Shown piece by piece: positions 11,993-24,700 of a stretch of 64,000 bases of DNA. The stretch spans positions 53,648,885 through 53,712,884 of the forward strand of contig CANTUZ010000002.1 of assembly GCA_947846985.1 (NCBI GenBank), written 5' to 3'. The notes beneath the pieces are model-generated. The model made no database searches and was not told the DNA's origin. It saw only the letters and a program-made list of their open reading frames with translations. The position numbers and the translations under genes are program-made. Every line of letters starts with the position of its first letter. Position 1 is the first letter of the stretch. The stretch comes from Fratercula arctica. Its lineage: Eukaryota; Chordata; Aves; Charadriiformes; Alcidae.

Positions 11993-12440
11993 GTAATTTG
12001 TGTTTGTTTATATGGTCTAAAAATAACTTTTTTGGCTACAAATTCCATATGTAGCAGATCTCAGCTCATTTCTGTGAGACGGGTGCTCACCACGGTAAAC
12101 TACTACTCTGTAGTAAACTACCAAGAGGATGCTATGCTGCGCTGTGATGATAGGAACCGAAGTGGATGTGTTGCAGTTATGATCAGACCATGTCATCTCC
12201 TGCATGGTCTTGAACTAGTGACCTAGTAGGAGCTGGATACATTTTTAGTGAGGGCTACACTTGTTGCTGCTAACCTGATCAGTAAGCCCAGAAGTGTGTT
12301 TTACTGAAGAATTCATTCAAGCTGCTATGAATCAGAACGACATTTGCGTTATGTCGGAGTGGTGGCTTGGCCAAGCTTTCCATTCTTTCACTTCCACTTA
12401 AGAGCCCTTTAGACAAACGTCATATACTGTATTGTGGTGT

Positions 12441-12505
12441 AATCATAGAATCGTCGAGGTTGGAAGGCGCCTTTAAGATCATCGAGTCCAACCATCAATC
12501 CTTCA
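12441..12505 (-). mobile_element. CR1 LINE 3' fragment, minus orientation
   Basis: AATCATAGAATCGTCGAGGT, TGGAAGGCGCCTTTAAGATC and GAGTCCAACCATCAATCC match the reverse complement of the CR1 3' end. The similarity fades after about 12505. Confidence 0.88.
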
Positions 12506-15500
12506 AACAGAGTGTAATCTGGTCTGTGTAATGCAGTTAACCAAGAGCACAGAGGAGGCACACTGGAGATCAAAGAGCTTCCTACCATAGTTGCTGCCCT
12601 CAAAATACTCTTATTTATTACCAATTTTATAGGAGACAATCTAGATTAGGATGGCTCTTAAGGTTGGAGCAGAAAAATGAGGGATTATGTGCGTTTTATT
12701 ACTCTCGGAACATAATGAACACACTTTAGCACAAAAGAGGCGAAGGACTGGCTTTTCAGAAGTCATGAATGATTTTGTGTGCCTTCATTCTCAGGTGCGC
12801 AGTCGTGGCCCAGCTTCCAGAAGGAAATATTGGTGGGGTCAGTCACTCAGATATTGGCTACTTAAAGCAAAACTTTAACCCCCAAATCTTGTTTAAAAGA
12901 AAGGGAGAGAAACTGACACCCTGGTAGTATCTTATTCGGTGTAACAGTAGTTACAGTAAATCTCGGAAGTGTTTCAGGATATCATTTTTCAGTTTTAAAA
13001 AAACCAACCTGATCCTCAATGAGCACTTTTTCAGGCTGCTCTTTGGCTTTGAACGCAGGACTAGAGCTTGCTAATTGATTTTTTTGCTGCCACATGAAGA
13101 ATTACACGGTCCTGCTGCTCTGAGGCTCCTTTTGCTTTCTTTCTAAGGCTGATGTTAAAGCACACCGGGACAAGTCGTTGGGGGAGCAGCAGGAAGATGC
13201 TGTTGTGCTGTGCTAAGTAGTTCACTTGGAAAGCTTTTGTGAAGAGCTGTGCTTAATGAACCTGTTACCTGTGCAATCACCCCTTCTGGGCTCAGAGTTT
13301 TCGAAACAGAAGATGACATGTCTGGAGTGTTTAAAACAACGAAGTCTGAGTTATTTGTGTTTGGTGATGTTATTTCATGGCATTGTTGTTTGCCAGCTTT
13401 AACTGTTTTGTTTATCTTTGTACTGGTGTGCTTTCTGAATTGTTTCAAACCATTGAGACCCTCCTGGGCAGCACATGGGTGCCGTCACCTTTAACGTCAA
13501 TGCGGTGAGGCACAGGACCTCAGTGTTCCCTATTGCCACACACTGTGCTTCCCCCCCTTTTTTTCATTACCTTGCTTTCATTACCGATGCTTCTGTGTTG
13601 TAGGTAACACTCCACTTTTTGTGCAGCTGAAGGGATTTAAAAGCCATCTGTACAGACCAAGCAACTACAATGGGAAATGATCTGTTCTGTGCTCCCCTAT
13701 TTATATTTCACAAATAGATAACAACAGTGATGTACTTTTTGATGTTGCTGCCGCCGCTCTGCAAATATCTACATTCCCTTCTGGAACTTGCTCCTGCAAA
13801 TCTGTGACAAGTAAATACAGAAAATATACATATACATGTACACGTTTTACCAAAATCTTCACAAATCAAGGCAATTCCTGCTGCTAAAGGGACCAAAAAG
13901 CCGAAAGATGTTTTCTGACAATGTTGCAGGATTGCTCTGATCTGTTTTTGATGGGTCAGATTACACTCGGTAAGAACCAAGGGTGAGGGAAGCACACAAT
14001 TTGGAAATGCAGCTGAGGGTGAACAGTAAGTACGGACACTCTTCATCAGTTTCGGGTCTCTTGATAGCCTTTCGTATTTTCTTCCTTATGGCACAGCGTG
14101 ACTGCAGGCCGCCCTTTGCTATTGCCATCTGAGCTGATAGCAGAGAGTAACTGAGCACTGAGACCATTCTCAGGGACAAGGTGAAGGAGCCAAACTCTCT
14201 TACTGGCTTATGCTTATTGAATTTGCTGTGTCTATTATTTCCGCACAGCCAGTGGCAGATGTCCATTGCAGCAAATCCTTCCGAACGCTGCAATTCTTGG
14301 AAGTAGACCCTGTAAATGGACTTCATTGATTCCTGCATGACTGACTACCTGATTCACAACTGTGAAAAGAAGATGGGTGGCAGCGAGCAACCAGTAAGGT
14401 CCATTCAAAGGACACGCTCAAAGCTGGGAAGGTCACATAGCATGTGGGCTGTCACCGCGGAGCAGTATGACCTACATAGCTGACACACCAGCATTCCATC
14501 AAATTTCATCTACAGCAGGTACCGCTGCCAGGTCAGATGCCATTCAAGTTGCACTCCAATGACTTTGGGGAGGTTGCCCTTGGTTTTAGTCCACTTTTCC
14601 AGCACCCAGGAGCCCATTTTCCTCAGGCTTTGTTTCGTTAGCGGTTGGATTCAGTCTCACCACTGGATGGAACTTTGTTGTCTGTGTATTAGTATGTGTG
14701 TTTGATTTTGGAAGAATTTAGAGGGGCATAAACTAAACTTTCCCTGAGGTAGAGATTTTCTACTTCCTCAGGATTATTGAAGCCTAAACCCCATAATTTG
14801 TACAAGCTGCAATACCACCTCCTAGAACTATTCTCTGACTGGGAAAGATTGAAAGACTGAAGGGAAACACAGCAATCACAATTACTTAGAGAAAAACATT
14901 AATAAATTATTCTTTTTCATCGAGTTTATAAAAAATAAATTAAATTTAAAATAAAAAGACTGGTGAACACTTGGAGAAAAAAAAAAAGTTAATTTAACTC
15001 TGAGAGAATGGCTAATACAACATACAAGTATGAAAATGTTAAATACAATCTTCTAAATGGCTTCCCAGCTCAGTGATTTTAAAATGGTGGAAGGATTTAG
15101 TCTGGCTAAAGCTGTAATTCCACATATGGGGCAGACCAGCGTAAACTAGAGTGCCTCTGAAGAAGTCATTCTCCCCCAGCCAGTTCACATGCTAGCATGA
15201 GCTTTCAATCATTCAGCGCAGTAAACCAGTTGAGGTATTGGTCCAGATGAAACTCACCTCGCAAAATAAATTGTTTTTTTTCTGTCAGCTGAGTATGTAA
15301 TCTCATTCATCACAAAGAAAACCCTGGACCAACCAAGGAGAAAAGGCACCAGGAAGAAGCAGACAGTCAACACCGTTGTTTTTTTTTCAGTGGCTGGCTC
15401 ACCTTACACTGGTTGAAAGTGTCTGCGATGCTGGACCTTCAGGAGGCTCCTCTCGGTCAGTCCCTGCCAAAAAACTTTTGAGCTCCTGACTAAGTTCAAT

Positions 15501-17340
15501 GAAATTTGATGGGGACATAGAGCTCTCAAAGGTCGTTTTTTACAGGCTTTGGTGAAACTAGTAGGAGGACGGCGAGAGAGATCAGCATTACTCCCCCCAC
15601 TGCAACACCAGCTGCAGTTGAGTATCTGCCTGGATACCTCTGCCCCAACTGCAGCAGTGTTGACTCTCACCTGTGAAGATGTAGTAAGGATATAGGGAAA
15701 AGGGATTATTGTGGTAAAGGAAAGGGGAGGGGAAGCCAAGGAGAACAGGCTTCACTGTTCATAGGGCTACCAATTTTTTCCTTTGGCAAGTGCTTTCGGA
15801 ACTTTTTCCCCACAGCTCTGCACATAGGAGGAAGAGAGAGATCTTTCATCAGAAAGTATCAAGATGCCTACAAGGTACCCATAAGGCATAATGGCTGCAA
15901 CACAGTTCTGGGGGAGACAGTGATGGGTGCTTCTGTAATGTAGCAGGTTATTTCCTAAAATGTGGTTGAGCCATATCATGCACCCTTTATAATCTGCTGA
16001 TAGTTTAACAAAGTCAACCAAACTGAGGGGTTAACAAAGCTTCTCCAGCCTTGGGCCCCTTCATGGATGCAGGTGGAATCTGCTTTAATGAGCACTGAGT
16101 GCTTGCAGCTGCCCATGAATCCATTAGGAGGTTTGATTTGAAAATCAGAATTTAGAACAGGTGATGCAAGACTTCTCTTTTGCATCTGTAGGGCTGGAAG
16201 GATGGGTTTCCTCACAAGGGTGTCAGGGAGAGAATTTCATGGATGTGCCTAATGCATGCTCACGGTGCAATGATGGATATGAAATAAAAGCCCAAGGCAG
16301 CACGTCTGAAAAGTGTGGAGTAAAGAAGGTGTGTGGCCACACATTGAACACATTGGGATAAAGTAAATGAATGAAAAAGAATTAATTAGGGTAGTCTATT
16401 CTTTGTGGAAGTAATTCTGTTCTATATCGTGTTATGTCCACATGCAGGAAGAAAGAGTAAATTGTCACACGCAACCTTAATTTTGGCTTGTGCTGGTTTT
16501 GGGGAGATTAACTTTGACGCATTTGTGAGTTTTCTGGTGTCTGGCCCTGTATACAACCGTGTTCATGCGCTGTGCAGTCAGAGGGCACGTGTGTATCTGA
16601 ACAGCGGGTCACTGCCAGACGTAATGCTGGCTCAGAATCTTCATCCACGGTACCCTCACGTGCTTTGCCCTCAGAGTACATTTTGCCAGACAGTTATTTT
16701 GGAAAGCTTTGACAATTGGAAAGACTGCCTGCTTTTTGGGTACAAAGCCAACTTCAGGGGTCCGCAAGCAGCTCCACAAGCCGCTGTTGCTGCCAGAAAG
16801 CATGGTCTCCTGGCTCTCCCCTTCCACCCCCCTCTCCTTTGGTTAGCTGAGGGGTTTGTCCAGCCACACGGGGAACTGCATATAGGAACTGGTCAAGATA
16901 ATACTTACTGCGTTGCTGAAATTAAAGCTAACTTAAAGTGCTTGTGAAATACAAGCATAGGAGTAGACACATGCAGCGAACAGCTGAGCGCTGGAGGTGA
17001 GGGAGATGTGCATGCTGGAAACCCTTAGCAAGCTCTCTGATAAACTTCCCGCACATTAAAAAGTCACACCCTAAAGCCTGAAGTGTCAGACTTGTTTGTT
17101 GTGAAAAGTGAGGTCTCGTTTTGACGTGGAAGTTAAGCATCTGTGAGACTAAGCAGTGCGAGGTTCTGAGTGCGTCCTAGGTAGAGAACCAGCCATGGCT
17201 GAGTACCTCCCTGCCACCAGCACCTGAGAGGTCTCCTGCTGCAGAGAGAGAAATGCCACATTAAAGCTGCAGAATTTATTTTTTCCATCACTTAAAAAAT
17301 GATGAACATTTCATGACAACCGTTCAAGCTTATATTCAGA

Positions 17341-17362
17341 TTTTTTTTTTTTTTTTTTTTTT
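17341..17362. repeat. T22 homopolymer
   Basis: A run of 22 T on the + strand, not preceded by a recognisable retroposed sequence. Confidence 0.9.
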
Positions 17363-18772
17363 GAGTAAGAGGGGAAGGGGAATTGCATGATAAACATAAT
17401 AAATAAGGTAGGTACATGATAAATATAGGTCATCGCTTGAGCAGTCACCAGCTTTGCGTGTACACGCACGGGGAAGGGAATGTATGACATGAGCTTGTGT
17501 TGTAGGGTGAAGCTATACCTCTGTCTGAGATACCTTGTGTAAGGCACAGGTTTTGTAACTTTTATTTAGCCTCCCCCCACCTTCCTCAGATGTGAAGAGA
17601 AGAAAACAATTGTGATTTGTGAAGGAAAACCTCATACTTCAGAAACGGCTCAAAAGAGAGAGAACAAAGTTATCCCATCTCGTGTGTTGCCAATAGTTAA
17701 TACTATAGCTCCTGAAAATAGCTCTGAAAAACCATGAAGAAAAGCAAAGTGGCTGAACCATGACAAAAACAAGAGGAGCAAAGTTCTCTTCTTGAATTTG
17801 CTCATCTTCAGCTTGAACAGCCGGAGATTTGGAGAGAGTTCAGGATAAAATTGCTAGGAAGTATGACAATGAGTCTTTTGAATCTGGCAGCTGGTTGTAT
17901 TGGACGATCAAAGCAAGCAGAATTAGCACTGCTGTAGGTAGGTGCCACCTACGTGACACAGAAGGACAGGTATTGGATGCAGACTGTCCTCCCTGGCACT
18001 GGTCAGCAACGTCTGTCCTGGGACAAAAGTGTTTTAACTCAACCCCAGAGCCTGTAGGCTTTTAACAGTTGTTGTCTCAGGCACCGAAGTGCTGAAAAGA
18101 TAACAGCTGGTGCATTGAAGATGATCCAGTAGCAGCCCACATGCAGTGGGCGAGATCCAGTACCCTCCTGTTTTGCTGGAAGGACACCCAGGGGCCTGAA
18201 GGAGCCTTGCACATCCAGGACACTTGGGCACCTAGAAATCCTGAATTACAGTGGCCTGGCTGCAAGAGCCCGTAGATGAGATCAGTTTGCTGCCTGGCAG
18301 CACAGTGTAATATCTGCTAATCGATTGGGAATGAAGCTCAGCGCAGTGAGGAATTTGGAAACACTGGATTGACAGAACACACACCGTGAGCTTCAATCAA
18401 AGGGTAGTCAGTCATGTCCAAAATAGCTGGGGTTTACCTTCAGTTCAATGCTTTATATGCTGTTATCTCTCTAAATTGCGCATGCTGGAGCTCTAGAAAA
18501 TTATCCTCAGCTTTTCTTGTCTTCCCATATGCTTTCCCAAAAGCTACATACGCTTTTTCCTCAGGTAACTTCAGAAACTTAGCTCATTTCAGTGTAAAAG
18601 TTCCTGTGTCAAAATACTGTCTTTTGTATGCCGTATAACTAAAGGAGATGCTAATATATAACCCAGAAAAGAATTCTCACTTTAAATGGAAATGCAAAAA
18701 TAATGGAATTTTATCATTTTGCAAATAGTCTACTTGGCTTTTTTCTTTGGGTTTAGGCTGATTTTAAATCTT

Positions 18773-18790
18773 CCCCCCCCCCCCCCCCCC
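18773..18790. repeat. C18 homopolymer
   Basis: A run of 18 C on the + strand between T-rich flanks. Its length may be unreliable in an assembly. Confidence 0.9.
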
Positions 18791-20200
18791 TCTGGTTTTA
18801 AATGCTTACATAAGGAACTATGTAACTTAAAAGCTAACTATAAGGAACTTGTTTTCTGTCTATATTTTTAGATAAGCAGCTCTTTCTGCATTCATTCTAT
18901 TGCACATACCGTTTAATTTGGATGCCGACGGTGAGTCACAGCGTCAGCTGATAGATAAGCAAGTAACCAAGGAGGAGTTTTCTTTAGAGAAAAAAAAATA
19001 ATAAAACAAACAACCCCCACCTCACCCCCCAAATTATTTCCGTATTTGAATGGAAATTTGGCACACCTACAGTTTTTGCCCATCGTCCGAAAAAACCCTC
19101 TTTTCTGAAGCGCTGACTTACAGCTGGGGACAAGGGGGTGTTTCGGGGGTGAGCCTGAGACCTGCAGCTCCGCAATGATCCTTGGCGTGATGTTGCTGCC
19201 TGTGTACAAATGAGGACGGGGCGGTGGAAGGGGTTGAGAGCGTATCGACTCTGCAGCCAGGGATTTAAAGATTGTAGCTGGCACAAAAGCAGAGGCGCAA
19301 AGCTTTTATCTCAACAGCTCAGATGACAAAAAAGCAAAGTAGCTGCGGCAGCGCTGGCCCTGAATGTTTAGGCAGATACGACTCTGAGGAGGGGTGGTCT
19401 TGGGATCCTGCCTGGTCGGATGAAAGGCCACCTTGCGTGCATCTTCACAGCCACACTTGCAGCTGCAATATTGCACTGCACAGCCGTATTTGCATCCCTA
19501 GTATTGCACTGTCACTGCAATGGAGAGCAGACAGACGCCCAGGCACAGCAAAGCTCTGCCGTGACCTCCTGCAGCCCAGAGAACGGCTGGGGACGTCGCG
19601 GGACGACGGGGCTCCTGTTTGAATTGTGAGGGGGCTGGGAAACGCAGCCCTGACTCCTACCTCCAGACAAGTTCATTTCAAAGAAGGTAAAGAAACAGCC
19701 CCTGAGCCCCGCAGCAAGCTCAATGCAGCGTGAAGTCTTGAAGAGGTACAATTAAAGAGGAATTCAAAGTGTAGTCAAAGGTGATGCACTTTGCTTTCAG
19801 TACTACAGTAAAATAGAATTAAAAAAAGGCATATAAATTAAAAAAAAAAAAAGTGTGCCTGGATGAATATAATGGCATTTTGAAAAGGACAAAGGATTCC
19901 TCTGAATAATATTTAAAATTTAGTATTGCAAATTGCTTGAATGAATAAAAATGACATTTTTAAAAGGTCAGAAATCGCTTCAGAAAGGTATCTAATATTT
20001 AAAGTTGAGTGAAGGAATCCGCTTCTAACCGCTACGCTTCTCCCTGGGACTCGCTTCCAGCTGAGGTCAGGGCAGTGGGACCGGCCCCCTCGCTCTGTGG
20101 GTTAAGGTGCACGAACCTGGCTGATGGCCCTTTCTGTACGCTTTTCATTAATGCAAGTGACTGTGTGAGCTGCTCGGTGAGCTCAACAAGCCCCTGGGAA

Positions 20201-20236
20201 AATCAGAGTCACAGAATGGTTTGGGTTGGAATCCTT
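20201..20236 (-). mobile_element. CR1 LINE terminus, very short, minus orientation
   Basis: AATCAGAGTCACAGAATGG followed by TTTGGGTTGGAATCCTT resembles the last 35 or so bases of CR1 in reverse complement. The flanks show no further CR1 similarity. Confidence 0.65.
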
Positions 20237-23200
20237 CACTGCCCCAAGGAAAGGTGAGGGGGAAAATCTGAACATCCCATGTAAATTACAGTCTGTGTGG
20301 CAAAGCAAAAAACACCTGCTGTGGCTGGCAGAGGTGGTCAATAGGATTTTCTCTAGATGTCTGGTTGGTTCCCATTTCCTTCAGCCCCACATGGAGCCTG
20401 GAGTCTCCCTGCCCTTGCTTTTGTGCTCGTGGTCTCAGATTAGGGTTTCCTTTGCTTTCTGGGGGGTATTTTGCCATGGGCACGGGATGTGCTGTGGCTG
20501 GGGGCTGGTAGGGTGCAGGAGAAGCAGAGGTTCCTCTGGCACAGGCAACTCAACGTCCTGCACCTGGAACTGATGGGCTGAACTGGCATCTCAAGTGCTC
20601 AGCCTGTCTCCATTCAAACACTTAAATATGTTTTTGGTATCGATGGTGTTATAGACAGGTCAGTTAATCACACGCCACCACGTTCAGGTAGTTTCCCTAC
20701 CTGCCTGCACTTAAACCTGATCCTCCTGAAGCAAATGTCCCAGGGAATGCAGGAGGATGGGGGCTGAGAGGTGGTAGTGCGACCCTTTGTGGGAAGGGTA
20801 ATTGGTGGGATAAAGTTGTATTTTGAACTACTACACCCCTGAATTAGAGCTCTGCTGGTGGTGGAGATTGACCTGATGCACGGAGGGACAGTGTCTGGCT
20901 CGCTTTGAAAAATGCAGCCAGTGAGAAGCAATGTTGTCCTCTTGGAAATGCGCTCGTGCTCCTTCCTCCTCTCCCTCCTTGCCTGGCAGCCAAGGAGAGC
21001 AGGTGAGCAGGGCGTAAACCACATTGCCATCATTTGTACTGGGTTAAACAAGGGTTGCGGGAGTTTTGAGTTGCCAAACTCAAACTCAGAGTTTCCCACC
21101 CGGGAGGGGAACAGCTGAGTGGTTGTGGCACAGGCCCACATCCTCTGGGGTCCAGTCTTCCCATGGCAAATTCTCCATCTTTTTTGGCCCATCTTATCAG
21201 TCTTTTGCATGGTAAGGGATTGTATGTCATGTGGAAACTGCATGTGTTGCAATGACCCTTTACTTGGTGTTTTCTGCTTATGAATTTTGTGAAATTCCAA
21301 GGCACGGTTACAGTGATGGCTCAGCTGCTGCTTTAAATGTCTATTAAGTAATTATAGTTACAGAGACAGTATCAGCCTCTTTTCCTCTAAAGCTGTTATC
21401 TTGGTAGGGCTGTTTTATCACTATTGCATTTTTGTTAATATATTTTGTCTTCTTAGATTAGCGCTGACTTTAAAAAAAGGGGTTTTCTGTGCAATCACCA
21501 AAGGGTGGCAGGTGTCATATTTACACTTGTCATTGGATGGAGAGTCCCTGGGGAACACGGGTGGATGGCACCAGCTACGGCGATACGTGCGGTTATCACT
21601 AGACCAAGGAACTGAGTGAACAGGAAGGCTTTGCCCGAGCTCATCAGCAAATTAGAGGAAATAGTCCTTGCAGGCTGATTGAAACACGAGTTTTCACAGT
21701 GTCAGTGAACCCTTGTTTGTGAGCTGATTGGAAAATTGCAGTTTTCCTTCTGGTAACTTCGAATGCCTTCCCTCCCTTCCTCCCGCCTCCTGCTATTGTT
21801 TCACTCCGGCATTGCAGAGCTCGCTCATTGTGGCTGGTATTTCCAAATAAAGCAGTCATGTTCAGCAACAAAAGAAATACTGTTTGGAAACTTGCTGTGG
21901 GAAGAGCTGTCGGAATCGAGGTTTTTCTAGTAAATGTGTAAATAACTGAAACAGTTGGAGTTTCAGTTGGAGTTTGACCGGCTGTCCTCATCTGTTTCAG
22001 GCAAGCTGACTTGGGTAGGCCCTTGGATGGACACTGACAAGGTGTTGGGAAGGTGACTCCATTTCACTCTTCTCTCCACTCCGTGCTGACTGAGGAAGAA
22101 ATCAGCTCAAGGTCTCTGTATAACCTGGTAAGGCTGACTTTTTCGTGTAGTGGTGATGACCTGTTGCTGTTTGACTACTGAAAGGTGCGTAATGACCAGC
22201 ATGGTAACAGCTGAATTGTGGGGCACAGAGCTTTCACACATGTCTGGACCAAACCTCTCTGTACTCAGTGGCGGTTCGTCAGCAGTGAATTCATTCTTCA
22301 GGATTCGCGGTGGGAAGTTCTGGTTAGGTCAACTCAGTACAGCCACCAGCTAACCTGATGTCTTCGGCACTGGTCTGGTAACAGATGTATGTTAAGTGAG
22401 ATGGCTCGCTCCTGGGAAGTGTGAAGTGCCACTGGGGCCTGACTTTGTCTCTCTCTTGTGGGCTAGCCAGAGACAAGCCTTACCTGGAGCACCCACGTCT
22501 ATGTTCATTTCGTGTGTCTACAAGGTTGAGACCACGGCAGGATACCTGCAATGTGTGAGGGGAGAAGGAATTTGGGAAGCGTGAAGAGTTCGATCCTGGT
22601 GCCTCTGGTGTTGTGTTAGATAGAGGTTTCTCATCAGGCTTGCCAGGGTGCAGGCAATTTTGCACATGGATATGTGTACCTTTGCAGTGATCCTGGTGCA
22701 GATTTGATCCGTCAGGGCTGCTGCAGTTTGGACTCCCATTGTCTTCCACAGGTAGTCCCCACCACCTCCCTGCGTGCTAACGCTAGTGGTTCCCAGAAAT
22801 GATCTGGCTAGAAACGACCCTAACAAAAATAAATAGTTCTCTTTCTGCCATCCTGGTGGACGTGGCACCTCAGATTCTGATCAGCTTCAGTAGCTGTGAG
22901 GAAATCATTGACTTCAAACCCCATGGAGAGCTGCTACCCAAATGACCTAACAAGCTGTCGGTCTAAAAGCTGGATTACAGGATGCCCACCCCTTCTTTCT
23001 CAGCATCCTTGCCTGGTAAGTGCATGGAGGTGTAGGTGGAATTGGCTGCCCTGTTGCTATCTTCTGTGGAAATAATGAAGCTGAAGAAATCAAAGAAACC
23101 CAAGGAAGTGGGACTTATTCTAGCATGACCAAGAGCTCATCTCATGCTTTCAGATGCCTTCCGTTTGTAGAGATTATGGCCCAGAGAACTGTTAAGGCGT

Positions 23201-24407
23201 ACATTGCTAAGAGTTTGTTGTGATGGAGGATGAAAAAGAAGTTAGATAAACTTTATCATTCAGAGTTCGGGTGACATTTGAGAAATGCTAAATTAACCTT
23301 CAAAATGTCTCCAAATGTCTTGTTTAGGGAAAAAAAGAAAAAAGAAGGAAAGTCAAATACATTCAGTCTGGTTAACACTGAGAATGAATGAGTGCATGTA
23401 AACAAATTCCCTCAAGCATTCATGAATGCGTTTCCTCAGCCGCCAGTATTTCATCAGGTAATGAATAATTTCCACATCTGTCTTATTGAAGAAAAAATAC
23501 ATCCTCTGAGCTGGAAGGTGAAGAGGGAGCAATATATTTAAACTAAACCTGGATGCAGTTGAATACAGAGAGGCTACTAAAAAAAATCCCTGAAAGCTCA
23601 CAATATTAGTTTCCTGTTCCAATTAGAAGAAATGAAAACAGGCTTAATTCTGTATTTTTATTGATAGCAAAACTTTGCCATTAGTTTGTGGGATTCCAAT
23701 TTCAGACCTTAAAAAATTGAAATGAAAATTGAATGAAAACATTTGTATAAATTAGCTGTTGTGAAGACCCTTACCGGCCTGCCTTGTGTTTGATGGTCCT
23801 GTGCTTGCACTCTCACACATGAGATACTGATGCACGTATTTGTCCTTTCAAAGACAGGCTGTCTCTTGAGGATGGCTCAGGCGTGTTGAAGCCCCAATAT
23901 CGCTGGTGGAGCCATGGAGGGAACAGGTTTTTCCCTGCTGCCCTGGCTGAGGTTCTCCCAAGGGGCAGCCTGGCCCGTCACTGCTTGGCTACGCGCATCG
24001 TGGCATTTAGACAAGGACAGTTGTCAAACTTTTCTGAAGCAGAACATCTCAATAGTCACAGTGGACCACATTCCCCATGGGAATCTGCTGAATATACTGC
24101 CTTCAGGAAGGATTAATGCCCGATAATCCTCCATTCAGGAGGAAAAGACTCAGGTGTTTGCCAAGCACCAACGAGCCAGTTTAGTCCTTTTTTCCCTCCT
24201 TGCTGCTTTTTTTTTTTTAAATAAATCCTTCTCCAAATTACAAAAGCAGATCCAAGCAATCACAGTGACTCAGCTGTAGAGCTATAAGCAGTCCACATTG
24301 CAGATTAAATTTACCATTGGTAATATCAGAGTGCTGCACTGTGAAAATGAAAAATTACTCTCTTCCTACTTGCTATATGCGAAGTACCACATGCAAAGAT
24401 TTACAAG

Positions 24408-24700
24408 AATCATAGACTTGCCTAGGTTGGAAGGGACCTTTCAGAGCATCAAGTCCAACCATCAACCTAACTCTGACAAAAACCATCACTAAACCGTATC
24501 TCTAAGCACTACGTCTACCCATCTTTTAAATACCTGCAGGGATGGTGCCTCAACCACTTCCCTGGGCAGCCTGTTCCAATGCTTGACAACCCTTTCAGTG
24601 TAAAAATTTTTCGTAATATCCAGTCTAATCTTCCCCTGGCGCAACTTGAGGCCATTTCCTCTTGTCCTATGAAGCAGAACAGTTGCTAGAAGAGGAAAGG
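24408..24700 (-). mobile_element. CR1 LINE 3' fragment with end of ORF2, minus orientation
   Basis: The fragment starts with AATCATAGACTTGCCTAGGT and contains the CR1 3' UTR and the end of ORF2. On the minus strand a frame reads [16 protein letters not shown], then [20 protein letters not shown] and VDVVLRDTV, the familiar C-terminal tail of CR1 reverse transcriptase proteins. It is 5'-truncated at about 24700 and is not functional. Confidence 0.93.

Larger units (their letters stand above)
7801..20000. other. Gene-free interval, proximal part
   Basis: No exon of a known gene, tRNA or rRNA was recognised. It holds CR1 fragments near 9269 and 12441, an AT-rich 20-bp tandem repeat (8848-8919), an AC microsatellite (11965-11992), a T22 run (17341-17362) and a C18 run (18773-18790). 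The many short open frames show no protein family features. Confidence 0.65.

Noticed and set aside
13961..14338. 125-codon minus-strand frame
   Set aside because: No family features; an overlapping minus-strand frame at 13708-14046 is also open.
16405..16947. 180-codon open frame on the plus strand
   Set aside because: The translated sequence shows no recognisable domain or repeat and no splice context; a lineage-specific gene cannot be supported from sequence alone.
19470..19520. ATTGCAC words like the seed of the miR-25/92 family
   Set aside because: No hairpin of precursor length forms around them and the rest of the mature sequence does not match.
20668..21300. 210-codon open frame on the minus strand, the longest in the window
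   Set aside because: No family motifs, no signal peptide or domain pattern, and overlapping frames on both strands are also open. It fits chance in a moderately GC-rich stretch.
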